The position numbers and the translations under genes are program-made. From contig CANQEB010000090.1 of the NCBI GenBank assembly GCA_947594085.1, positions 1 to 8,954 of the forward strand: 8,954 bases of DNA, read 5' to 3'. Numbering within the stretch: position 1 is the first letter of the stretch; the number at the start of each line of letters is the position of its first letter. Source of the DNA: an uncultured Lachnospiraceae bacterium (GTDB lineage: Bacteria; Bacillota; Clostridia; Lachnospirales; Lachnospiraceae). Shown in pieces: positions 1 to 5,554 of the stretch. The notes below the pieces were generated by a model that saw nothing but the letters and a program-made list of their open reading frames with translations, was not told where the DNA came from and did not search any database.

Positions 1-77
1 GGCGCGCAGAGCAGACAGGCTGCGAGGCGATCCATGAGATGAAATCTGTATAGCCAGTCTGCTCTGATTTACTATAA
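1..77. repeat. 77-bp direct repeat, copy 1, with internal hairpin
   Basis: This stretch recurs at 154-230 with 70 of 77 bases identical (six transitions and one transversion). It contains a perfect 10-bp inverted repeat, CAGAGCAGAC at 7-16 and GTCTGCTCTG at 57-66. After an A-A mismatch the stem continues with GGCT (18-21) pairing AGCC (52-55). No difference between the copies falls in these stem arms, so the fold looks conserved. The function is unknown; the copies could be a small non-coding repeat family or a structured leader. The window starts at its first base, so it may extend further left. Confidence 0.8.
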
Positions 78-153
78 GCTGCAAGCAGCTCAGAACAATC
101 GGTGCTAAATGCGCACGATGTGTATAGGAAGGGCTGCTTCGCAGCTGCACATC
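77..153. other. Spacer between the 77-bp repeats, with two small hairpins
   Basis: The spacer has no second copy in the window. It carries two short inverted repeats: AGCTG at 77-81 with CAGCT at 86-90, and GCTGC at 133-137 with GCAGC at 141-145. I see no open reading frame or clear promoter in it. With the flanking repeats it makes 1-240 a chain of hairpins without a gene. Confidence 0.45.
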
Positions 154-230
154 GGCGCACAGAGCAGACAGGCTGCGAAGCGGTCCATGAGACGAAATCT
201 GTGTAGCCGGTCTGCTCTGATTAACTATAA
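154..230. repeat. 77-bp direct repeat, copy 2, ending just before the transporter gene
   Basis: Second copy of the repeat at 1-77. The stem arms CAGAGCAGAC (160-169) and GTCTGCTCTG (210-219) are unchanged, and GGCT (171-174) pairs with AGCC (205-208). The A-to-G change at 203 creates a C-G pair with 176 that copy 1 lacks, lengthening the stem. The copy ends 3 bases before the ribosome site of the transporter gene, so a transcript crossing it would place the hairpin next to the start codon. An effect on translation is possible but not shown. Confidence 0.8.
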
Positions 231-244
231 TCGGAGGATAACAT

Positions 245-1006
245 ATGTTTCGAAATGAGATAGAGGCGGTAGGCAATACCGCTAAGAATAAGCTGGGCCT
301 GCTGGATAAGAACCCGCTCGGCTATGTCCTGATGTCGATCCTGGCCGGCGTGTTTATCGGCTTCGGCAGCATTATGATGGGAATCGTGGGCGGTGTCATG
401 GCAGGACAGCCGGCGCAGAAGCTGATTTGCGGCATTGTGTTCTCTGTGGGTCTTTGCCTGGTGACAGTTGCCGGGGCTGAGCTCTTCACCGGAAACAATT
501 TCGTGATGGCAGTCGGAAGCTTCACAGGGACAGTTTCGTGGGGGAAGACGATCAAGCTCTGGGTGGTCTGCTATATCGGCAATCTGATCGGTTCCGTGGC
601 GACGGCGGTGCTCTTTGTGTTGACGGGCCTGGATACGGGAGATACCGGCACATTTCTGTCGAACGCGGCGGCGACCAAGATGGCGGGTGCTCCGCTGAAC
701 CTGTTCACGAAGGCGATTTTCTGTAATATGCTTGTGTGCCTGGCGATTTGGTGCGGCGCGAAGCTGAAATCCGAGGGCGCAAAGATCGCGATGAACTTCT
801 GCTGTGTGGCGACGTTCGTCACCTGCGGCTTCGAGCACAGCGTTGCCAACATGACATTTCTGACGATCGGCCTGATGAATCCGATGGAGGCAACGGTCAG
901 CATCGGAGGATTTTTCTACAACCTTCTGATTGTCACGGCAGGAAATATGGTCGGCGGCGTGCTGCTTATCGCGCTTCCGTATTACCTGATCGCGAAGGAG
1001 AAGTAG
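245..1006 (+). CDS. Formate/nitrite transporter (FNT) family channel
   Basis: A 253-residue integral membrane protein of the FNT family, pentameric channels that pass small monovalent anions (formate, nitrite or hydrosulfide) across the cytoplasmic membrane. The family signatures are clear: NPLGY near residue 23, AGAELFTGNN at 76-85, FTKAIFCN at 154-161 with a conserved Lys156, and GFEHSVANM at 195-203 with the central pore His198 and Asn202. About six hydrophobic helices fit the fold, and the length is typical. The start is supported by GGAGG at 233-237, 7 bases upstream. The substrate cannot be read with certainty: the opening and the CNMLVCLAIW segment resemble NirC, but FocA and hydrosulfide channels share them. 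No pyruvate formate-lyase or nitrite or sulfite reductase gene is adjacent, so context does not decide. The gene is preceded by the duplicated hairpin repeats. Confidence 0.93.
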   Translation: MFRNEIEAVGNTAKNKLGLLDKNPLGYVLMSILAGVFIGFGSIMMGIVGGVMAGQPAQKLICGIVFSVGLCLVTVAGAELFTGNNFVMAVGSFTGTVSWGKTIKLWVVCYIGNLIGSVATAVLFVLTGLDTGDTGTFLSNAAATKMAGAPLNLFTKAIFCNMLVCLAIWCGAKLKSEGAKIAMNFCCVATFVTCGFEHSVANMTFLTIGLMNPMEATVSIGGFFYNLLIVTAGNMVGGVLLIALPYYLIAKEK

Positions 1007-1040
1007 ACTGGGAACAGAACCAGCGCGGGGACATATCTTA

Positions 1041-1137
1041 AAAATGAGAAGAGACTGTCACAAAGTAATCTGGCCGATTTTTCGGGCACATTTCCGATTA
1101 GCCGGATGATTACTGCTTTGAGATAGTCTCTTTTGCT
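1041..1137. terminator. Long imperfect inverted repeat between convergent genes, probable bidirectional terminator
   Basis: AAGAGACT at 1049-1056 pairs perfectly with AGTCTCTT at 1125-1132. The stem continues imperfectly inward: GTCACAAAGTAATC (1057-1070) against GATTACTGCTTTGAGAT (1108-1124). The element ends in TTTT (1131-1134) on the plus strand, and AAAAA (1040-1044) gives a T run on the minus strand. It lies between the stop codons of the transporter (1006) and the minus-strand gene (1177), where a shared terminator would be expected. The arm length and the weaker inner pairing also fit a small MITE-like element; no target duplication is obvious. Confidence 0.6.
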
Positions 1138-1174
1138 CTGTCGAGAAGATGGACAGCGGTAGGTTGCAGTTTGT

Positions 1175-1678
1175 TTAGTTGGCTTCCTGCGCGCGTTCGA
1201 GCGCCTGTGCGATTGCAGATAGCAAAAGCTGTGAAGTGTATTTGTTCTCCTGGGGGCAGGTGATATCTTCGAGTGATTGCCTTTCCAGGATCTGGGATGT
1301 AATGTGCTCCAGGGATGGAGACACCAGCGGAAAGGCGGCGGCCGTCGCTTCACTGAGATTCACAAGCCGTATCGCATTGATGTGATTCTGGTCGACACTG
1401 ACCTCTACATCCACGGTAGAATCGCCGAGCGTAACCGGTGTCGTGTAAATTCCTGCTGTGAAGCGTTTGCTTTCGGATGCAGATTGGGCGGAATCCTCTG
1501 AGGACTGAGCAGTCTGGCTCGACTTGGATGTCACACCGTTGTGAACGTTACTTTTTCCCAGCTTGCCGGAGAACATCAGAACAAGGCAAGTAATTAGCAA
1601 GATTGCGAGAAAGAGCAAAAGCAAAGTATAAATGATTTCACGAGTTTTGAGAACGATAATCTTTGGGTTGGAACGCAT
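1175..1678 (-). CDS. Membrane-anchored FMN-binding-like protein without the flavin-acceptor threonine
   Basis: A 167-residue protein. A short basic N-terminus is followed by one strong transmembrane segment (about 16-36), a Ser/Gln/Lys-rich linker (about 40-71) and a C-terminal domain (72-163) that should lie outside the cell. That domain resembles the FMN-binding fold (FMN_bind, as in NqrC/RnfG): it opens with AGIYTTPVTLGD, has a VEVSVDQNHINAIRL strand pair, and ends with YTS plus an amphipathic helix. In flavinylated relatives YTS is part of SGATYTS, whose first Thr carries FMN; here the matching residues are QENKYTS (143-149), so the acceptor is Lys146. Covalent flavin is therefore unlikely. 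The second ATG (1678) is chosen because GGAG (minus strand, 1688-1685) sits 6 bases before it; the ATG at 1690 has no ribosome site. No electron-transport gene is adjacent. The family call is from pattern only. Confidence 0.7.
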   Translation of the reverse strand: MRSNPKIIVLKTREIIYTLLLLFLAILLITCLVLMFSGKLGKSNVHNGVTSKSSQTAQSSEDSAQSASESKRFTAGIYTTPVTLGDSTVDVEVSVDQNHINAIRLVNLSEATAAAFPLVSPSLEHITSQILERQSLEDITCPQENKYTSQLLLSAIAQALERAQEAN

Positions 1679-1739
1679 AGTATACTCCATAAAAATTTGT
1701 ATTTGGTATAGTTTATTAACGTGGGTCAGGCTTTATGAT

Positions 1740-1777
1740 AACAATTGTTTGCAATGTAATTGAGTTTGTGATATGAT
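1740..1777 (+). promoter_or_regulatory. degV promoter with extended -10 and an adjoining palindrome
   Basis: TTGCAA (1749-1754), a 17-base spacer and TATGAT (1772-1777) match a vegetative promoter, and TG at 1769-1770 makes an extended -10. The start codon of degV is about 55 bases downstream. The perfect 10-base palindrome AACAATTGTT (1740-1749) overlaps the first base of the -35 box and could be an operator. The divergent minus-strand gene begins at 1678, so a protein bound here could act on both genes; I could not define a good minus-strand promoter. Confidence 0.6.
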
Positions 1778-1833
1778 TATAGAAAATAATGGGCTTATTA
1801 TGTCCACAGATGACTGAGGCAAGGGAGATTGTT

Positions 1834-2703
1834 ATGGAAAGTTATTTAATTACAACAGACAATATGGGTGATCTTCCAGATGAGTATATTGCGGAGCATC
1901 AGATTCCGACCATGTCGTTGACATACTTATTGGATGGGGAAACATATACCGCGGAGAACTCGCTTCCCTATCAGGAGTTCTACAAAAAGATGCGCGAGGG
2001 CTGTATGCCGACGACATCTCAGGTCAATCCTGAGGAAGCCAAGGAGTATCTTGCGCGATTTTTGGAGATAAATAAAAACATCATTCATATTGCGTTCTCC
2101 GGAGGCTTGAGCGGTACTTACAATAGTGTCCGTCTGGCGGCAGAAGAGCTGATGGAAGAGCAGCCTGGCTGCAGGATTACGGTTGTGGACTCCTTGGCGG
2201 CCTCTATGGGCGAGGGATTATACGTATATAAGGCGCTGGAACAGCAGCAGGCCGGACTCAGCTATGATGAGATGGTGCAGTGGCTCGAAGATAACAAGCA
2301 GCATATCTGCCATTATTTCACGGTGGATGACCTGTTTCATCTGTATCGCGGTGGCCGTGTTTCGAAGGCGGCGGCCGTGGTTGGGACGATGATCAACCTC
2401 AAGCCTGTTCTGCATGTGGACAAGGAAGGCCATCTCATTCCGCTCGCGAAGGTGCGTGGACGGCGGAAGTCTCTGAACGCTTTGCTGGACTACATGGAGA
2501 AGCAGATGGGAAGCTTCCGGGATAAGAATGACATTGTATTCATCAGTCATGGCGACTGTTACGACGATGCGTTCTACGTGCAGGAGCAGGTAAAGAAGCG
2601 CTTCGGAGTCGAGAAATTTATGATCAGTCCGATTGGGCCTACGATCGGTGCACATTCCGGCCCGGGGACGCTCGCGCTGTTCTTTATGGGGGACGCGCGA
2701 TAA
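1834..2703 (+). CDS. degV: DegV family fatty-acid-binding protein (FakB-like)
   Basis: A 289-residue cytoplasmic protein of the DegV family. Characterised members (FakB) hold a fatty acid and present it to the kinase FakA, which makes acyl-phosphate for phospholipid synthesis. Family marks are present in order: PTTSQ at 59-63, the SGGLSGTYNS loop at 89-98, DSLAAS at 119-124, YRGGRVSK at 171-178, and a C-terminal GPTIGAHSGPGTLALFFMG (268-286), which includes His274 of the lipid headgroup site. The length is normal. The ATG at 1834 has GGAG 6 bases upstream and starts the usual family N-terminus; an in-frame ATG at 1789 would add 15 unlikely residues and lacks a ribosome site. No FakA homologue is in the window, so the kinase must be encoded elsewhere. 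The acyl chain preferred cannot be told. Confidence 0.92.
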   Translation: MESYLITTDNMGDLPDEYIAEHQIPTMSLTYLLDGETYTAENSLPYQEFYKKMREGCMPTTSQVNPEEAKEYLARFLEINKNIIHIAFSGGLSGTYNSVRLAAEELMEEQPGCRITVVDSLAASMGEGLYVYKALEQQQAGLSYDEMVQWLEDNKQHICHYFTVDDLFHLYRGGRVSKAAAVVGTMINLKPVLHVDKEGHLIPLAKVRGRRKSLNALLDYMEKQMGSFRDKNDIVFISHGDCYDDAFYVQEQVKKRFGVEKFMISPIGPTIGAHSGPGTLALFFMGDAR

Positions 2704-2772
2704 GGATTATTCAATGATTTCTCTTTGCTCATGCCACTGTGCGGCTTGAGTGTGTTAAAAGGAGATGTCAAC

Positions 2773-4647
2773 ATGAAGGGAAAACGACTGGTATTGTTAT
2801 TGTCTGTTATGCTTGCGGCGTTTTTGGCCGGAGGCTTGACGTTGTATGCCCACGCGGACGGCACAGCTGCGTCTGCGGCTCAGGCAGAGCAGTCAAAGCA
2901 TATTGAGAAGACGTTGACACATACCATTCGGGACGCGGGTTGCGCGTTTAATCTGTCCTTGCCGAAGCTGCGCGCGATCAATGCGGTTGGAATAGGGGGT
3001 TTTTCGGGCACATACGGCGCACAGCTCAAGTCCGAGAGTCTTGAGCGGAAGATTTATGACGCGATGGTGACTTATTATGTAAGGAGTCAGAAGTCTGGAA
3101 GTGTGGATGTGGCCCTTTCGTTTTCTTTTTCCGGCACGGGCGACTATGAGAAGAGCGATGAATATCTGGAAGCCCAGGAAGAAATCGAGTATGCGGTAGA
3201 GTCGGCTTTCGGCGCGTTCCTGTATGATTATCCGGAGGTTTTCTGGGCGGGCGATTTGTCTTATGCGGAGAATTTCTTTGCGGACGTTACCTTTGGCGAG
3301 AAGGAAACGTTCTCAGGCAGTTTTACAGGCGTCACCATAAGCCTTATGGAGGTCTATTCTGGCGCAAGTAAGGCTCAGAATGTGTTCACGGCGGCGATAC
3401 GGGATGCGAAGAGTGAGATAGAGAAAGCCCGGGTGGATGCCACACAGTATCAGACGTTGAAGGCGATTCATGATTACGTCTGCGCCAAAATCACGTATCC
3501 GTATGATTACAATCTGGAGACAACAGTGCCGGTTTATCATTCGCCAGCAGGTGTATTTCTGCAGGGTGGAGTTGCAGTGTGCGAGGGCTATGCAAAATCA
3601 TTTATGATACTATGCAGAGAATTTGACATTCCGGCGATCCTTGTCGTCGGCGATGCGGGCGGTTCTCACATGTGGAATTATGTCCAGCTGCAGGGGAGCT
3701 GGTATGCGGTGGATACGACCTGGGATGACACGGGAGGTCCGGCGCCCGCCACTACGTATTTTATGATTGGCAGTGAGACATCCGTTCCGGGGGGAACGTT
3801 TGGCTCGACGAGAGTGCTGAACACATGCTTTTCCGCCTCAGGAAAAGGAAAGAATTTCAATTATCCGATTCTGAATGGCACAGCTTACCGAAAAGAGAAT
3901 TCGCATGTCCACAGCTGGTGCATCGCATCGGAGACGAAGCCGACTTGCACAAAATCAGGGGAAATTAAGTACAAATGCTCTATCTGCGGAGAAGTGACAA
4001 GCAATATCGTAGCGGCACTCGGGCATAGCTACCATGACAAGAACTATGTATACAATAATGACGCGACTGTTTTTAGCGATGGCACAATGTCGCTGGTCTG
4101 CGACAATGGATGTGGGGAGAAAAAGACGACGGTGCCGGCTCCGGGGACGAAGATTCCGGCCACGATCAAATTGAACGTGACCAGTCTGGTACTCAAAAGA
4201 GGACAGTCTACGACGGCACTGAAGGTGAGTGGACTGGCTCAGGGAGACTCGATACTCAAATGGGAGTCCCTGAATCCGAAGATAGTCAAAGTCTCGCAGT
4301 CAGGGAAGATAACAGCAAAACAGAAGATCGGGACGGCAAAGATCAGGATTACGTTGAAGAGCGGTCTGAAGAGAAAAGTCAAGGTCACAGTGCAGGCGAA
4401 CGATGTCTTGACGAGCAAGATTTCAGGCGTGACCAAATCGATCACGCTGAAAAAGGGCAAAACGAAAAAGCTGGCTCCGGTGATTACACCGATTACAAGT
4501 GTTCAGAAGCTGATTTACAAATCTTCAAATACAAAAGTAGCCACGGTCTCAACTGCGGGCATGATCAAAGCGAAAAAGAAAGGCAAGACGACAATCACCA
4601 TGAAAAGCGGCAGAAAGACGATCAAATGTGTGGTTACCGTGAAATGA
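2773..4647 (+). CDS. Secreted transglutaminase-like protein with bacterial Ig-like repeats
   Basis: A 624-residue exported protein. Residues 1-28 form a signal peptide (KGKR, hydrophobic core, AHA cleavage site). Residues about 40-215 are an N-terminal region I do not recognise. A transglutaminase-like core follows (about 225-320) with all three catalytic residues: Cys270 in AVCEGYAKSF, His299 in SHMWNYV and Asp314 in AVDTTWDD. Next comes a Cys/His-rich segment (380-450; Cys383, 392, 402, 405, His418, Cys443, 447) that may bind metal, then two BIG_2-like Ig repeats (about 462-541 and 547-624) with TSLVLKRGQ and KSITLKKGK openings. There is no LPXTG anchor; the basic tail ends in VTVK. Bacterial members act as cysteine proteases or crosslinking enzymes on peptides or cell wall; the substrate here is unknown. 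GGAG lies 8 bases before the ATG at 2773. The 69-base gap from degV shows no clear promoter, so cotranscription is possible. Confidence 0.88.
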   Translation: MKGKRLVLLLSVMLAAFLAGGLTLYAHADGTAASAAQAEQSKHIEKTLTHTIRDAGCAFNLSLPKLRAINAVGIGGFSGTYGAQLKSESLERKIYDAMVTYYVRSQKSGSVDVALSFSFSGTGDYEKSDEYLEAQEEIEYAVESAFGAFLYDYPEVFWAGDLSYAENFFADVTFGEKETFSGSFTGVTISLMEVYSGASKAQNVFTAAIRDAKSEIEKARVDATQYQTLKAIHDYVCAKITYPYDYNLETTVPVYHSPAGVFLQGGVAVCEGYAKSFMILCREFDIPAILVVGDAGGSHMWNYVQLQGSWYAVDTTWDDTGGPAPATTYFMIGSETSVPGGTFGSTRVLNTCFSASGKGKNFNYPILNGTAYRKENSHVHSWCIASETKPTCTKSGEIKYKCSICGEVTSNIVAALGHSYHDKNYVYNNDATVFSDGTMSLVCDNGCGEKKTTVPAPGTKIPATIKLNVTSLVLKRGQSTTALKVSGLAQGDSILKWESLNPKIVKVSQSGKITAKQKIGTAKIRITLKSGLKRKVKVTVQANDVLTSKISGVTKSITLKKGKTKKLAPVITPITSVQKLIYKSSNTKVATVSTAGMIKAKKKGKTTITMKSGRKTIKCVVTVK

Positions 4648-4667
4648 ATTCGTGATACTCCTTTTTA

Positions 4668-4684
4668 AGATTTCCTGTAAATCT
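4668..4684. other. Weak hairpin after the transglutaminase gene
   Basis: AGATTT (4668-4673) and AAATCT (4679-4684) form a 6-bp stem with a 5-base loop, 20 bases past the stop codon. The stem is AT-rich and no T run follows on the plus strand, so it is a poor terminator. No better one is visible in this gap. Confidence 0.25.
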
Positions 4685-4732
4685 GGAATAAAAACAGTAA
4701 AAAAGCACATATTACTAACACAACGGCGATGT

Positions 4733-4760
4733 GGCGGACGAACGTTTGCCGCGGCCGCGG
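4733..4760. other. GC-rich hairpin and 12-bp palindrome in the lipoprotein leader
   Basis: GGCGGAC (4733-4739) pairs with GTTTGCC (4744-4750) around the loop GAAC, using two G-T pairs. It overlaps CCGCGGCCGCGG (4749-4760), a perfect palindrome. This GC-rich patch stands out in an AT-rich gap. It ends 23 bases before the ribosome site of the lipoprotein gene and could be a leader structure or an operator. Confidence 0.35.
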
Positions 4761-4797
4761 AAGCTACAGGAATAAACGAAAAAGGAGAACGCAAACT

Positions 4798-5358
4798 ATG
4801 AAACGCTGGAGAAAGTACACTTTATGTATTGCCTGCGTGTGCTGCATGGCATTTTTGGCAGGCTGCGGAAATGATGAGAACAAGAATGCGAACGAAAAGG
4901 AAACGCAGAAAATTACGGCAGAAAATCAAAAGGCAGACTCTGAGGACAATACTGCAGACAACAATGCATCTTCAGAGAATAATGTGGAAAATAACTCTGA
5001 GGCTGGGGCCGGCACGGATGATGCGGCACAGGATGACGAAGAGACGGCACAGGGCGATGCGGCAGACAGCAATGTAAACGGCGTCACAGACGAGAACAAT
5101 AAGGACGAGATGGAAGACAACGACGACGCAGGAGACAAGGCTGAAGATGACAATGCCGGAGGTGACAATATTGCCGAGAACGGAAATACAGAGGGCGGCG
5201 TCGTAGGCGATGCGGGTGCTGACATTGTCGACGGTGTAGGCGATGCCGGAAAAGACGTGATTGACGGTGTAGGTGATGCCGGAAAGGACGTGATCGACGG
5301 CGTAGAGAACGCAGGGGACGCGTTGACCGGAAACAATGATGCGAACAACCAGAATTAG
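4798..5358 (+). CDS. Acidic lipoprotein with 11-residue tandem repeats
   Basis: A 186-residue predicted lipoprotein. The N-terminus is basic (KRWRK), then hydrophobic, and ends in the lipobox LAGC with Cys23 as the lipidated residue, so it should be attached to the outer face of the membrane. The mature part is low in complexity, rich in Asp, Glu, Asn, Ala and Gly; I count 47 acidic against 8 basic residues. Residues 142-174 are three 11-residue repeats of the form D-x-V/I-x-D-G-V-x-D/N-A-G, with a partial unit before them (VVGDAGA). Such 11-residue spacing can form an amphipathic helix. No catalytic domain is visible and I do not recognise the family; roles such as cation binding or a surface spacer are guesses. 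The ATG at 4798 has AAAGGAG upstream; in-frame codons before it lack signal-peptide character. It follows the transglutaminase gene on the same strand. Confidence 0.82.
   Translation: MKRWRKYTLCIACVCCMAFLAGCGNDENKNANEKETQKITAENQKADSEDNTADNNASSENNVENNSEAGAGTDDAAQDDEETAQGDAADSNVNGVTDENNKDEMEDNDDAGDKAEDDNAGGDNIAENGNTEGGVVGDAGADIVDGVGDAGKDVIDGVGDAGKDVIDGVENAGDALTGNNDANNQN
5221..5319 (+). repeat. Three 33-bp tandem repeats inside the lipoprotein gene
   Basis: Units at 5221-5253, 5254-5286 and 5287-5319 each encode 11 residues. Units 1 and 2 differ at 6 of 33 bases, mostly in third codon positions; unit 3 has diverged more. A partial unit lies just upstream. The pattern indicates in-frame duplication followed by drift under selection on the protein. 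Confidence 0.85.
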
Positions 5359-5425
5359 CAGGGCAGAGATAAAATACAGTATTTGTTCCATTGCTGAGAG
5401 TGCAGTGCGGCATGTTTTATGCGTA

Positions 5426-5500
5426 GACCCGCACGTCGAAACCAGCTGTTGACGCAGCATGTGGGTCGCGCGGCGAGCAGGGAAGGACATCCTTTGCTCG
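5426..5500 (+). promoter_or_regulatory. Two consecutive hairpins in the hisA leader
   Basis: Hairpin one: GACCCGCA (5426-5433) pairs with TGTGGGTC (5460-5467) with one G-T pair, and CGTC (5434-5437) pairs with GACG (5451-5454) inside it. Hairpin two: CGAGCA (5474-5479) pairs with TGCTCG (5495-5500), and AAGG (5483-5486) with CCTT (5491-5494). Neither is followed by a T run. Together they fill the middle of the 196-base gap before hisA. I found no T-box signature and no clear promoter in the gap. A regulatory RNA role is inferred from the structures only. Confidence 0.45.
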
Positions 5501-5554
5501 ATTAAATATGTTCGCTCTGCACGTTTTTATGGCTTCAGGGGAGGGGATGAATCG

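Noticed and set aside
226..231. Perfect TATAAT before the transporter gene
   Set aside because: It is 2 bases from the GGAGG ribosome site, so a transcript started there would lack that site, and no -35 box lies at the right distance.
1..240. CRISPR array or tRNA in the repeat region
   Set aside because: There are only two copies with a 76-base spacer and 77-bp units, unlike CRISPR, and no cloverleaf with anticodon and T arms can be drawn.
221..838. Open frame of 205 codons on the minus strand opposite the transporter
   Set aside because: The plus strand encodes a clear FNT channel with a good ribosome site. The antisense product has no recognisable features and is rich in His, Arg and Gln, as expected of a shadow.
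4110..4655. Second plus-strand frame of 181 codons overlapping the transglutaminase gene
   Set aside because: It overlaps the region encoding the Ig-like repeats in another frame; the product is a charged low-complexity string with no ribosome site at its ATG.
5375..5387. Palindrome AAATACAGTATTT as terminator of the lipoprotein gene
   Set aside because: Only five A-T pairs can form around a three-base loop and no T run follows, so it is too weak to call.
4926..5490. Minus-strand open frames opposite the acidic lipoprotein, one with Pro/Ser/Ala repeats
   Set aside because: The repeats mirror the 33-bp units of the sense gene. There is no signal peptide or domain, while the plus strand has a lipobox and a ribosome site.
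5359..5554. T-box or other known riboswitch in the hisA leader
   Set aside because: The T-box core sequence and terminator/antiterminator pair are absent, and no other riboswitch core is recognised.
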